Below are positions 8,892-17,279 of a DNA stretch of 64,000 nt, one piece after another. Position 1 is the stretch's first letter, and each line of letters begins with the position of its first letter. The notes beneath the pieces were generated by a model. That model did no database searches. It saw only the letters and a list, made by a program, of their open reading frames with translations, and had not been told where the DNA came from. A program made the translations under genes and the position numbers. The DNA comes from Streptomyces europaeiscabiei (GTDB lineage: Bacteria > Actinomycetota > Actinomycetes > Streptomycetales > Streptomycetaceae), in the NCBI RefSeq assembly GCF_036346855.1, contig NZ_CP107841.1, positions 6,886,001 to 6,950,000 on the forward strand, written 5' to 3'.

Positions 8892-9587
8892 TCAGCGGTC
8901 GCCCATGTCACGTCCGCGCGGATGATCAGCCGGGAATACGGTCCGCGTCCCGCGCGGCCCGTCTCCGTCGTGCTCGTGCAGTTCCCTGACCAGGTCCTGG
9001 AGCTCGGAGCGCAGCCAGTCGCGGGTGGCGACCTCACCGAGGCCGATGCGCAGCGCGGCGATCTCCCTGGTCAGGTACTCGGTGTCAGCGATCGAACGTT
9101 CGTTCTGCTTGCGGTCCTGTTCGAGGTTGACCCGGTCGCGGTCGTCCTGACGGTTCTGCGCCAGGAGGATCAGCGGGGCGGCGTACGAGGCCTGCAGCGA
9201 GAGCATCAGCGTCAGGAAGATGAAGGGGTAGTTGTCGAAGCGCAGGTCACGCGGGGCGGAGACGTTCCAGACCACCCAGAGGATGATGGCGACGGTCATC
9301 CAGACGAGGAACGTGCCGGTGCCCAGGAACCGCGCGATCCGCTCCGAGAGCCGTCCGAAGGCCTCCGGGTCCCACTCGGGCAGGAACCTGGCCCTGCGCG
9401 GCAGCGGCAGGTCGAGACGCGTACGCGGGCGGGCGCTGGCCCCGGAGGGCGTGCGCTCCCGCTGGGGCACCCCGGGGGCCGATGTGCGCTCGCGTGCGCC
9501 CGCACCGGAGTGCGCCCGCTCACGCCCCGCGTGCCGCCCTCCCAGCCGCCCTTCCCGCCCCTCGCGTCCGTCCCGTTCAGGAACCAC
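8892..9587 (-). CDS. DUF1003 domain membrane protein
   Basis: A 231-residue membrane protein with a basic, low-complexity N-terminus (about 1-75). Two transmembrane segments follow (FLVWMTVAIILWVVWNV and PFIFLTLMLSLQASYAAPLI) separated by a short APRDLRFDNYP turn, which is the DUF1003 signature. The soluble tail contains the characteristic LLAQNRQDDRDRVNLEQDR. The function of DUF1003 is not established. The GTG start overlaps the end of the MgtE-N/CBS gene by 11 bases, so the two are almost certainly co-translated, hinting at a shared role in metal-ion handling. Confidence 0.88.
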   Translation of the reverse strand: MVPERDGREGREGRLGGRHAGRERAHSGAGARERTSAPGVPQRERTPSGASARPRTRLDLPLPRRARFLPEWDPEAFGRLSERIARFLGTGTFLVWMTVAIILWVVWNVSAPRDLRFDNYPFIFLTLMLSLQASYAAPLILLAQNRQDDRDRVNLEQDRKQNERSIADTEYLTREIAALRIGLGEVATRDWLRSELQDLVRELHEHDGDGPRGTRTVFPADHPRGRDMGDR

Positions 9588-10878
9588 CGGCCGCCCCCTC
9601 GTCCTCGGCGACGCCGTCGTCCTCGTGCAGATGGAACTCCGTCTCCCGCCAGTCCTCGGGCAGCATGTGGTCCAGTACGTCGTCCACGGTCACCGCGCCG
9701 AGCAGCGACCCGCTCTCGTCGACCACGGGCGCCGCGACCATGTCGTACGTCGCGAAGAACCCGGCGACGGCGCGCAGCGCGGCCTCCGGGTCCAGCGGCT
9801 GGAGACCGTCGTCGAGGATCGCGCTGACGAGGGTGTACGGAGGGTCCCGCAGCAGCCGCTGGAAGTGGACCGTGCCCAGGTACTTGCCGGTCGGGGTCTC
9901 GTCCGGCGGCCGGCACACGTACACCTGGGCGGCCAGCGCGGGGGACAGGTCGGCGTTGCGGACCCGGGCGAGCGCGTCGGCGACGGTCGCGTCCGGGCGC
10001 AGCACGATCGGCTCGGTGGTCATCAGGCCGCCGGCCGTCTTCTCCTCGTACGCCATGAGCCGCCGTACGTCCGCCGCGTCGTCCGGCTGCATCAGCGTCA
10101 GCAGCCGCTCCTGCTCCTCCTCCGGGAGTTCGGCGAGGAGGTCGGCGGCGTCGTCCGGGTCCATGGCCTCCAGGACGTCGGCGGCCCGCTCCTCCTTGAG
10201 CTTGCCGAGGATCTCGATCTGGTCGTCCTCGGGCAGCTCCTCCAGGACGTCGGCGAGCCGGTCGTCGTCTAGGGCGGCGGCCACCTCCGCCCGGCGCTTG
10301 GGGGAGAGGTGGTGCAGCACGTTGGCGAGGTCGGCCGGGCGGAGCTGCTCGAAGGTCGCGAGGAGGTTCTCGGCGCCCTGCCCGTGCTCCTCCAGCGAGA
10401 ACCCGGTGACCGCCGACCACTCCACGGTCAGAGTCTCGCCCTTGTGCCGCCGGAACGCCCCGCCCTTGCCCTTGCGGACGAACACCCGGTCGATCTCCCA
10501 GTCCCGGCGGGCCGGCAGCTGCTGCACCGAGACGTCGAGGACCGTCACCTCCTCGCCCGTCTCCACGAGCTGTACCCGGCGGTCCAGCAGTTCCCCGATG
10601 ACGAGGCGCTCGGTGGGGCGCTGCTCGAACCGGCGCACGTTCACGACACCGGTGGTGATGACCTGGCCCGACTCGACGCCGGTGATTCGGGTCATGGGCA
10701 GGAAGATCCGGCGGCGGGTGGACAGTTCGACGACCAGACCGAGCAGTCGCGGCGGTTTCCGGCCCACCCGCAGGATGGCCACCAGGTCGCGGACGCGGCC
10801 CACCTGGTCGCCGTTCGGGTCGAAGACGGCGACGCCGGAGAGGTGGGAGACGAAGATCCGGGGCGCCACCGCCGCCAT
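9577..10878 (-). CDS. PRC-barrel / MgtE-N / CBS domain protein
   Basis: A soluble 433-residue protein resembling the cytosolic regulatory half of the magnesium channel MgtE without its membrane domain. An N-terminal PRC-barrel-like region (FVSHLSGVAVFDPNGDQVGRV) is followed by the MgtE-N superhelix. There, DLANVLHHLSPKRRAEVAAAL and repeated acidic helices such as LEELPEDDQ, MDPDDAADLL and LPEEEQERL could bind Mg2+. Two CBS domains follow (GLMTTEPIVLRPDATVADAL; TYDMVAAPVVDESGSLLGAV). It matches the type of mycobacterial Rv1232c. Because the transport domain is missing, it is more likely a Mg2+ sensor or regulator than a transporter; the downstream DUF1003 protein overlaps it and might be its membrane partner. 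The ATG is at 10878. Confidence 0.87.
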   Translation of the reverse strand: MAAVAPRIFVSHLSGVAVFDPNGDQVGRVRDLVAILRVGRKPPRLLGLVVELSTRRRIFLPMTRITGVESGQVITTGVVNVRRFEQRPTERLVIGELLDRRVQLVETGEEVTVLDVSVQQLPARRDWEIDRVFVRKGKGGAFRRHKGETLTVEWSAVTGFSLEEHGQGAENLLATFEQLRPADLANVLHHLSPKRRAEVAAALDDDRLADVLEELPEDDQIEILGKLKEERAADVLEAMDPDDAADLLAELPEEEQERLLTLMQPDDAADVRRLMAYEEKTAGGLMTTEPIVLRPDATVADALARVRNADLSPALAAQVYVCRPPDETPTGKYLGTVHFQRLLRDPPYTLVSAILDDGLQPLDPEAALRAVAGFFATYDMVAAPVVDESGSLLGAVTVDDVLDHMLPEDWRETEFHLHEDDGVAEDEGAAGGS

Positions 10879-11054
10879 GAGCCGCCCCTTTCCTTCCCGT
10901 CGAGAGGGGATTGTCCGCCGAGGACGGCTTCAGGCTAGCCCGTCCCGATCGGATATGCCCTGGTGAGCGGTGCGGACGGACTGGCTCCGTGGTGTGCCGG
11001 GAGCCCCGGTACTCTGCGGTACGCCTGGACTCCCCACGAAGAGGTGCATCGCCT

Positions 11055-11813
11055 GTGACTGTGATTCCCCGTACCCGAAGGGCCGCACTGGTGAGCGCCG
11101 TCTGCACCCTCGTGGTCGGCGGGCTGGGGCTCACCGGATGCAGTGAGGATCCCGACGAGGGCACGAACGGGGTCGGCAAACTGGAACCCGCAAAGATCCA
11201 GAGCAAGACCAAGGCGGCCGCCACGGCTGCGGACACGGTCCGACTGTCCGGGGCAGTGGTGAGCAATGGCAGGACCTACAAGCTGGACATGCGCCTGAAG
11301 GAGGACGGCGGCACCGGTTCGGTGACGTCCGAGGGGTCCACCTTCCGGCTGCTGAAGGTCGGCGAGCACCTCTTCCTCAAGGCCGACAAGGACTTCTGGG
11401 ACCACCAGGACTCCGGGAAGAACGGCGGGGACCACGACGAGTCGGAGACGGCCGCGGCGGACAAGCTGGACGGCATGTACGTGAAGGTGCCGACCGGAGA
11501 CCCCGCCTACAAGCGCTTCAGCGGCTTCACCGACAAGGACGTCCTCCTCAACAGCCTGCTCACCCTGCACGGCTCGCTGTCCACGGACGGCCACCACGAG
11601 CAGTCCGGCACCCGCACCATCCGCATCACCGGCGACAAGGGCTCCGGCGGCACCCTCGACGTCTCCCTGGAGGGCACTCCCTACCCCCTCCGCCTCGTCC
11701 GCGCCGGCGACGCCGGCACCATCCTCCTCACCGACTGGGGCAAGGACTTCGCCCTCAAGGAACCGGACGAAAAGTCGGTCGTCGACTACGGCCAGCAACT
11801 GCCGACGTCGTAG
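11055..11813 (+). CDS. Putative lipoprotein (LppX/LprG-like fold possible)
   Basis: A 252-residue predicted lipoprotein. The signal peptide (RTRRAALVSAVCTLVVGG) ends in the lipobox LGLTGC, with Cys25 as the lipidation site. The mature part alternates beta strands (TVRLSGAVVSNGRTYKLDMRL, GTGSVTSEGSTFRLLKVGEHLFLKADKDFW) and ends with SLEGTPYPLRLVRAGDAGTILLTDWG. This pattern recalls the LppX/LprG/LolA-like actinobacterial lipoprotein fold, which would imply a role in carrying hydrophobic ligands at the membrane surface. The fold is an inference. The GTG start is at 11055, with GAAGAGG about 12 bases upstream. It is divergently transcribed from the MgtE-N/CBS gene. Confidence 0.82.
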   Translation: MTVIPRTRRAALVSAVCTLVVGGLGLTGCSEDPDEGTNGVGKLEPAKIQSKTKAAATAADTVRLSGAVVSNGRTYKLDMRLKEDGGTGSVTSEGSTFRLLKVGEHLFLKADKDFWDHQDSGKNGGDHDESETAAADKLDGMYVKVPTGDPAYKRFSGFTDKDVLLNSLLTLHGSLSTDGHHEQSGTRTIRITGDKGSGGTLDVSLEGTPYPLRLVRAGDAGTILLTDWGKDFALKEPDEKSVVDYGQQLPTS

Positions 11814-12187
11814 CGGGGAACAGCACGGGCCGGGAGCCCGGCGGCGCCGGCGCACGAGAGACGGCGAGCGCCACCCCCGTCCCGTGCCACGCCGGGGCAG
11901 ATCCAGTGCGGGGGTCTACGGCGTGCGTCGGTCGCCCGCGTTGCCGCGGCGGTCCACGGCCTGCGTCACCCGACCGCGTCGCTCCGCCGGTGCACAGCCC
12001 GCGCCCGACCGGACGCGCCGTTCAGCTGCCCGTTTCTGCGGCAGCCGAGCGGGCTCCTGCGTCGCCGCACTCCGCCTGGACTCACCCCTTCCTTCGCGGC
12101 GGCGATCAGCCGCGGCGGTGGTGCCGGGCAAGCCGTGCCCGTAAACCAGCAGCCCACTCCCGGCCGGCGACACACAGTCGGCCTTGA
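11814..12187. other. 374-base intergenic region without a recognised gene
   Basis: This lies between the convergent lipoprotein and hypothetical genes. A short GC stem (GCCGGG/CCCGGC) follows the lipoprotein stop. Reading frames here are shadows with no plausible ribosome binding site. I see no promoter or repeat. Confidence 0.6.
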
Positions 12188-12748
12188 TCAGGCTGGGCCC
12201 TGCTGCTTCCGCTTGCGGCGGCCGAAGAGCAGGCGTGGGACACCGGCCGGAATCGGCTGACGGGTCGTCGCGGGCGTCGGGAGCGGGGCCTCGGCCAGGT
12301 CGCCGTCGGGCAGCGGCAGGATCGACCCCGTCGGCTCCAGGCGGAGCACCCGGCACTCACGGGCCCAGCGGCCCGGCATCGCCTCGCCGTCGGGGGCGTT
12401 GAGCCGCTTGCCCTTGAGCTCGGCCACGGCGGCCTCCCACCCGGGGGAGCCGGGGACCAGTTCGACGACGTTCGCGGCCCAGCCGACCAGCCGCCCACCC
12501 TTGTCCTTGCTGCGGACGGTCACCACGGCCGAGCCCCCGTCGACCAACCCCGGCAACGGCTGCTCACCGGCCCCGTCACCGACCACACACGCCGCGCCCT
12601 CGTGCCAGACGTGCCACAGCGCGCGCGACGACCCACCCGGCCCACGCACCCAGACGAGCCCGGACTTCTTGGTGGCCTCTTCGACGAGGGCCTGATCGAG
12701 CAGCGCGTCGGCGGTCGGGGCTTCGTCGGTCAACGGGTCGGCGGTCAT
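12188..12748 (-). CDS. Conserved Streptomyces hypothetical protein
   Basis: A 186-residue soluble protein of unknown function. It is acidic at the N-terminus (MTADPLTDEAPTADALLDQA) with a beta-rich core (SGLVWVRGPGGSSRALWHVWHEGAACVVGDGAGEQPLPGL, then AVVTVRSKDKGGRLVGWAANVVEL) and a basic C-terminus FGRRKRKQQGPA. The core pattern is loosely reminiscent of FMN-binding split-barrel proteins, but I cannot identify flavin-binding residues and do not assign it. The ATG at 12748 is the only sensible start. It converges with the lipoprotein gene and lies upstream, in the same direction, of nothing obvious; corA is a separate unit on the same strand. Confidence 0.75.
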   Translation of the reverse strand: MTADPLTDEAPTADALLDQALVEEATKKSGLVWVRGPGGSSRALWHVWHEGAACVVGDGAGEQPLPGLVDGGSAVVTVRSKDKGGRLVGWAANVVELVPGSPGWEAAVAELKGKRLNAPDGEAMPGRWARECRVLRLEPTGSILPLPDGDLAEAPLPTPATTRQPIPAGVPRLLFGRRKRKQQGPA

Positions 12749-12848
12749 GGAGGCAGCCTAACCGTGCCCCCTAGAACCGACCGTGCCCCACTCGAAGGCC
12801 GCCGCCCCGCTGCCCGGCTCCCCGCTCCCCGCTCCCCGCTCCGCCGGC

Positions 12849-13973
12849 CTACAGCCACCCGTTGCGCTTCAGCGTGCGGTGGATGACGAGGCAGAGCGCG
12901 ACCGTGACACCGAGGACCACCGGGTAGCCGAACTTCCACTGCAGCTCCGGCATGTACTTGAAGTTCATGCCGTAGACGCCGCACACCATCGTCGGTACGG
13001 CGATGATGGCCGCCCACGACGTGATCTTGCGCATGTCCTCGTTCTGCGCCACGGAGGCCTGCGCCAGATTCGCCTGGAGGATCGAGTTGAGGAGCTCGTC
13101 GAAGCCGACGACCTGCTCCTGGACGCGGGCGAGGTGGTCGGCCACATCACGGAAGTACTTCTGGATGTCCGGGTCGATCAGCCGCATCGGCCGCTCGCTC
13201 AGCAGCTGCATGGGGCGCACCAGCGGCAGCACCGCACGCTTGAACTCCATGACCTCGCGCTTGAGTTGGTAGATCCGGCCGGCGTCGGTGCCACGGGGTG
13301 TGCCCTTGCGCCCGGGGGAGAAGACCTCGGTCTCCACCTCGTCGATGTCGTCCTGCACGGCGTCCGCGACCGCCACGTACCCGTCGACGACGTGGTCGGC
13401 GATGGCGTGGAGCACGGCCGAGGGACCCTTGCCGAGCAACTCCGGGTCGTCCTGCAGCCGGTGACGCAGTGCCCGCAGTGACCCCTGTCCGCCGTGCCGC
13501 ACGGTGATGAAGAAGTCCCGCCCGGTGAAGCACATGACCTCGCCGGACTCGACGACCTCGCTGGTGGCGGTGAGTTCGTCGTGCTCGACGTAGTGGATCG
13601 TCTTGAAGACGGTGAACAGGGTGTCGTCGTAGCGCTCCAGCTTCGGCCGCTGGTGCGCGTGCACCGCGTCCTCCACGGCGAGCGGGTGCAGCCCGAACTC
13701 GGCGGCGATACCGGAGAATTCGGCCTCGGACGGCTCGTGCAGGCCGATCCAGACGAAGCCGCCGTCGCGGCGCACCTGACGGATCGCCTCATGCGGGGTC
13801 AGGTTGCGCTCGAAGGCGACACGCGCCCCGTCGCGGTAGACGGCACAATCCACGACGGCCGTCGCCGCCTCCGCCGGACGCGTGGCGTCGTACACGCCGC
13901 CGTCCTTGCGCAGCGACAGACGCGAGGGCCGGGCCGGGCGGACCGCGGCGCGCAGGTTGTGGATCATCGACAT
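12849..13973 (-). CDS. corA: CorA-family magnesium/cobalt transporter
   Basis: A homopentameric divalent-cation channel of 374 residues. The large cytosolic domain includes FVWIGLHEPSEAEFSGIA, HPLAVEDAVHAHQRPKLERY and the long stalk helix before TM1. Two C-terminal transmembrane helices flank the selectivity signature YGMNF (GMN at 335-337), followed by MPELQWKFGYPVV and the basic tail RTLKRNGWL. The ATG at 13973 is preferred because AAGGAG lies seven bases upstream; the frame extends further but without a better site. CorA also appears in the mycobacterial sigE neighbourhood (Rv1239c), and here it complements the MgtE-N/CBS regulator 2 kb away. Confidence 0.94.
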   Translation of the reverse strand: MSMIHNLRAAVRPARPSRLSLRKDGGVYDATRPAEAATAVVDCAVYRDGARVAFERNLTPHEAIRQVRRDGGFVWIGLHEPSEAEFSGIAAEFGLHPLAVEDAVHAHQRPKLERYDDTLFTVFKTIHYVEHDELTATSEVVESGEVMCFTGRDFFITVRHGGQGSLRALRHRLQDDPELLGKGPSAVLHAIADHVVDGYVAVADAVQDDIDEVETEVFSPGRKGTPRGTDAGRIYQLKREVMEFKRAVLPLVRPMQLLSERPMRLIDPDIQKYFRDVADHLARVQEQVVGFDELLNSILQANLAQASVAQNEDMRKITSWAAIIAVPTMVCGVYGMNFKYMPELQWKFGYPVVLGVTVALCLVIHRTLKRNGWL

Positions 13974-14105
13974 GAGCAGGCTCCTTCGCAACGAAAGGCC
14001 GCCGACGACGGTTGGAACTACCCGGAATGGGGACGTTTTGACTTCGGATGTTTGGCACGTCCACAAAGCGGGGAGCACCGCACCGTCGCGGTGACAGCTT
14101 CGCTT

Positions 14106-14168
14106 GATTCAGATCAGGCGACGTCCGACCGGTGAGAGCCGGTGACTTCTGATCGGCGATTCAGATCA
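14106..14168. repeat. Paired GATTCAGATCA direct repeats
   Basis: Identical 11-mers at 14106-14116 and 14158-14168 lie 52 bases apart in the corA/SUFU divergent region. The first is embedded in TGAT-TCAG-ATCA, a near-palindrome, so an operator for a dimeric regulator is possible. The regulator is unknown. Confidence 0.4.
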
Positions 14169-14349
14169 AGACGGGAAAGAAGTGCTCTTCCGATGCGCGA
14201 CGACCGACGAGCGGCAGGGCGCGATGAGAGGTGACAGCCGGCGGAGCCAGAGATACGGCTACGGCGAGAGCTACGGAACTCGGTGGGCGGAAGAGCGGGT
14301 CGTACTGCACGATCGACTTCGGTCCATCGCAGCCCCACCTCCTCCGGCC

Positions 14350-14399
14350 GGTCCCTCGTAAGGGACGTTCCATACCCCGTTCGGGGTTCCCCGTAGGGG
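14350..14399 (+). promoter_or_regulatory. Three tandem perfect hairpins in the 5' region of the SUFU gene
   Basis: Three stem-loops are packed into 50 bases: GTCCCT-CGTA-AGGGAC (14350-14365), ACCCC-GTTC-GGGGT (14373-14386) and TCCCC-GTA-GGGGA (14387-14399). A short T-rich run (TCTTTTC) follows at about 14405. They may form an attenuator or an RNA/DNA-binding site upstream of the gene at 14550. Confidence 0.5.
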
Positions 14400-14549
14400 A
14401 GTCAGTCTTTTCGGTTCGGGACGCGAGGGCTTGAGAAAGACGCTCTGCGTGCTGCCCGCATGCTGTCCCGACCGGCGGCCCAGAGTAACAGTCGGCTGTG
14501 GTGTCAAGGCGCCTGTTTGCCGGTTCCTGACGAGTTCTATGCTCGGCTC

Positions 14550-15134
14550 ATGGCTGATGTTCTTCCGTTGGTGGAGGCCCGTTTGCGCACCGCGCTGGGC
14601 GAACCGGACGCGCGCGCCGCGGTCACCTTCCTCGGCACGGACCGCATCGAGGTGCTCCGTTTCGCCGACGGCGACGTGGTCCGTTACGCCACGCTCGGTA
14701 TGGCCGCCCAGCCGATGGCCGACCCCGCGGCGGTCCTCGCCGACCCCGTCAAGGGCCCTCGCGCCGAGCTGGTCCTGTCCGTGCGGCACGGCGTCGCCGA
14801 CACCGACAAGGTGCTCCGCCCGCTCGCCGTGCTCGCCGCGTCACCGCAGGTCGAGGGGGTGATCGTGGCCCCCGGCGCCTCCCTCGACGTGGGCGGCCCG
14901 CTCTGGCCGGGAGCCCCCTTCACCTCCGTCCTCGTCGCCGAGTCCGGCGGCCTGGTCGAGGACCTCGAACTCGACGCCCCCGCCGACCCCGTACGGTTCC
15001 TGCCCCTCCTGCCGATGACCGCCAACGAGGCCGCCTGGAAGCGGGTGCACGGCGCCCAGGCCCTCCAGGAGCGCTGGCTCACCCACGGGACGGACCTCCG
15101 CGACCCGACCCGCAGGTCCGTCCCTCTGGACTGA
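14550..15134 (+). CDS. Suppressor-of-fused (SUFU) domain protein
   Basis: A 194-residue cytosolic protein matching the bacterial SUFU-domain family. Features are AAVTFLGTDRIEVLRFADGDVVRYATLGMA at the start of the fold, ELVLSVRHGVADTDKVLRPLAVLAASPQVEGVIVAPGASLDVGGPLWP in the centre, and PVRFLPLLPMTANEAAWKRVHGAQALQERW at the end. Bacterial SUFU-domain proteins are often immunity or regulatory partners, but no toxin gene is adjacent here, so no role is assigned. The ATG at 14550 was chosen because MADVLPLVEARLRTALGE starts the recognisable region; the frame is open upstream into the hairpin cluster. It appears monocistronic. Confidence 0.82.
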   Translation: MADVLPLVEARLRTALGEPDARAAVTFLGTDRIEVLRFADGDVVRYATLGMAAQPMADPAAVLADPVKGPRAELVLSVRHGVADTDKVLRPLAVLAASPQVEGVIVAPGASLDVGGPLWPGAPFTSVLVAESGGLVEDLELDAPADPVRFLPLLPMTANEAAWKRVHGAQALQERWLTHGTDLRDPTRRSVPLD

Positions 15135-15375
15135 TCGGCCGCCCGGCATGACTTCCCCGTGTGACGGACGGCACGCCGCACGTGACCGGAGCGCGCTCGA
15201 CGACTGGCCGAAAATCGCCGCTTCCCTTGGCTGTGTGGGTAGTTGATTCCGTTGGTCGGTCCGATGGGCCGCCCGCTGTCCGCAGGCCGGCGTCCGTGCG
15301 CGGAATGTGACGCGCACACGCCGGACGGGTGATCGTCCTTGACGCGAGCAAGTACGGGGAGGACCGTTGGGCCCT

Positions 15376-16017
15376 ATGAGGGGCGAACCCAGTTGCCCGA
15401 AGTGTGGTGGCCGGGTCAGGGCTCCCGGCCTCTTTGCCGACTCCTGGCAGTGCGCCGCGCACGGGCCGGTGCACCCGCTGCAGCCCGTGATCCCGCCCAG
15501 CGTCGAGGCCCTCAGCGTCGTGGTGCACCGTGCCAAGGTGCCGGTCTGGATGCCATGGCCGCTGCCCGTGGGCTGGCTGTTCACGGGTGCCGCCTTCGCC
15601 GGGGACGACCGCAGCGGCGGACGGGCCACGGCAGTCGCCTGTTCCGGTCCCGGCCCGCTCGGGGGCGTCGGAGAACTCGTCCTCATCGCCGAGGAGCTCG
15701 GCGTCGGCCTCGGTGCGCGCTACGCGGGCATCGACGGTCCCGACCCCGGGCCGTACCTGAGCGTCGAGAAACCGCCTCAGGCGAAGGTGCTCGCCGCGGG
15801 CCGGCCGACGCCGCTGTGGCATGTCACCGGTACGCCGGACGACCGTGCGGTCTTCGCGGGGGAGGCGCTGGGGCTGTGGCTGTGGGCCATCGTGTGGCCC
15901 GAGCAGACGGGGCTGCTGATGTACGACGAACTGGTGCTGACGGACCTGCGGGACGCGGGCGCGGAGGTGGAGCTGTTGCCGTGCGGGGCGCTCTCGCCGC
16001 GGATCCTTGAGCCTTGA
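15376..16017 (+). CDS. Zinc-ribbon actinobacterial hypothetical protein (DUF6758-like)
   Basis: A 213-residue protein of unknown function, highly typical of Streptomyces. The N-terminal zinc ribbon has CPKCGG at its start and a second pair in WQCAAHG. The central part contains WMPWPLPVGWLFTGAAFAGDD and AVACSGPGPLGGVGELVLIAEELGVGLGARYAG, and the C-terminus DLRDAGAEVELLPCGALSPR. The ATG at 15376 begins the family-like sequence MRGEPSCPKC. A TTG three codons upstream (15367) is better spaced from GGGAGGA and may be the true start. The stop codon lies inside a four-copy CCTTGAG repeat (16005-16032), so slippage there would alter the C-terminus. Confidence 0.8.
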   Translation: MRGEPSCPKCGGRVRAPGLFADSWQCAAHGPVHPLQPVIPPSVEALSVVVHRAKVPVWMPWPLPVGWLFTGAAFAGDDRSGGRATAVACSGPGPLGGVGELVLIAEELGVGLGARYAGIDGPDPGPYLSVEKPPQAKVLAAGRPTPLWHVTGTPDDRAVFAGEALGLWLWAIVWPEQTGLLMYDELVLTDLRDAGAEVELLPCGALSPRILEP

Positions 16018-16032
16018 GCCTTGAGCCTTGAG
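16005..16032 (+). repeat. Four perfect tandem copies of CCTTGAG
   Basis: A heptanucleotide microsatellite spans the stop codon of the preceding gene (TGA at 16015-16017). The unit is not a multiple of three, so gain or loss of a unit would shift the frame near the end. Confidence 0.8.
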
Positions 16033-16268
16033 TCCTGGGCCGTGAGCCCTGAGGCGCCCGGGTGGCCGACGGTGAGTTCCGGGGGGCGGGGTGCCGGGCG
16101 GACGAGCCTGCCATCGGCAGGCAGCCGCTGACGCGACCGGACACCCCGGGTCATGAGGCGCGACTCGTGTAGGGGGCGCTGATGGGTTTTGGGTGTGACA
16201 AGGGTGGTTCGGAAGGGCGCTATCCTTGACCATCCGCTTCCGTTTCGTCTGCGCCTGGAGTCCGAGTC

Positions 16269-17129
16269 GTGCGTATCGATCTGCACTGCCACTCCACGGC
16301 CTCCGACGGTACGGACACCCCGGCGGAGCTGGTGCGCAAGGCGGGGGCGGCCGGACTGGACGTCGTCGCGCTGACCGACCACGACACGACGCGTGGGCAC
16401 GCCGAGGCGATCGCCGCGCTGCCGGAGGGGCTCACGCTGGTCACCGGCGCCGAGCTGTCGTGCCGCCTCGACGGGGTCGGCCTGCACATGCTGGCCTACC
16501 TGTTCGACCCCGAGGAGTCCGAGCTGCTCGCCGAGCGCGAGCTGGTCCGCGACGACCGGGTGCCGCGGGCTCGCGGGATGATCGCCAAGCTGAACGCACT
16601 GGGCGTGCCGGTGACCTGGGAGCAGGTCGCGGGGATCGCCGCCGGCGGTTCCGTGGGGCGCCCGCACGTGGCCACCGCCCTCGTCGAACTCGGCGTCGTA
16701 CCGACCGTGAGCGACGCCTTCACCGAGCAGTGGCTCGCCGACGGCGGCCGCGCCCACGTCGAGAAGCACGAGACCGACCCCTTCGAGGCGCTCCGGCTGA
16801 TCAAGGGGGCCGGCGGCGTCGCCGTCCTCGCCCACCCCGCCGCCGTCAAGCGCGGCCGGACCCTACCGGAATCCGCCATCGCCGAGCTGGTCGCCGCGGG
16901 GCTCGACGGCATCGAGGTCGACCACATGGAGCACGACACGGCGACCAGGGCACGGCTGCGCGGCCTGGCGAAGGAGCTGGGGCTGCTCACCACCGGGTCC
17001 TCGGACTACCACGGCAGCCGCAAGACCTGCCTGCTCGGTGAGTACACGACCGACCCCGAGGTGTACGGGGAGATCACCCGCCGGGCCACCGGGGCGTTCC
17101 CCGTCCCGGGAGCAGGCGGAGTGCGCTAG
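16269..17129 (+). CDS. PHP-domain phosphoesterase (RNase AM / YciV type)
   Basis: A PHP-fold metal-dependent phosphoesterase of 286 residues. The first motif is DLHCHSTASDGTDTPAEL, the second LTDHDTTRGHAEA, and further metal ligands lie in GAELSCRLDGVGLHMLAY, GRPHVA, VLAHPAA and GSSDYHGSRK. Characterised relatives hydrolyse 3',5'-nucleoside bisphosphates or trim RNA 5' ends (E. coli RNase AM). The GTG at 16269 immediately precedes the first motif, leaving no room for a later start. It is followed by marC on the same strand after 150 bases and may have its own promoter (TATCCT near 16220). Confidence 0.9.
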   Translation: MRIDLHCHSTASDGTDTPAELVRKAGAAGLDVVALTDHDTTRGHAEAIAALPEGLTLVTGAELSCRLDGVGLHMLAYLFDPEESELLAERELVRDDRVPRARGMIAKLNALGVPVTWEQVAGIAAGGSVGRPHVATALVELGVVPTVSDAFTEQWLADGGRAHVEKHETDPFEALRLIKGAGGVAVLAHPAAVKRGRTLPESAIAELVAAGLDGIEVDHMEHDTATRARLRGLAKELGLLTTGSSDYHGSRKTCLLGEYTTDPEVYGEITRRATGAFPVPGAGGVR

Positions 17130-17279
17130 CTCGTCCCGTCCGTCTGCGTCGCACGGCACCCGGCTGCTGCCGGGCACGCCCACAAGGTTCCGCCCTGCGG
17201 AACGATTGCCCACAGTGGTTATCGCCATCACACTGGGCTGCCCTCTTTCCTCCGTTCTTCACTCCCGCAAGGCACCCCT

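Larger units (their letters stand above)
13974..14549. other. 576-base regulatory interval between corA and the SUFU gene
   Basis: This is the divergent promoter space for corA (-) and the SUFU-domain gene (+). It contains two copies of GATTCAGATCA (14106-14116 and 14158-14168), a small CACCGC/GCGGTG hairpin near 14085, and three consecutive perfect hairpins at 14350-14399. The short frames within it lack plausible start signals, so I call no gene. Confidence 0.6.

Noticed and set aside
11884..12187. Short + strand frames after the lipoprotein gene
   Set aside because: Composition is Arg/Pro-rich shadow type, with no start signals and overlap in several frames.
13974..14100. M-box or other magnesium riboswitch upstream of corA
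   Set aside because: The interval between the small CACCGC hairpin and the corA start is too short and lacks the conserved multi-stem M-box features.
14231..14434. Possible 67-codon gene upstream of the SUFU gene
   Set aside because: It overlaps the triple hairpin, lacks a ribosome site and has no recognisable sequence.
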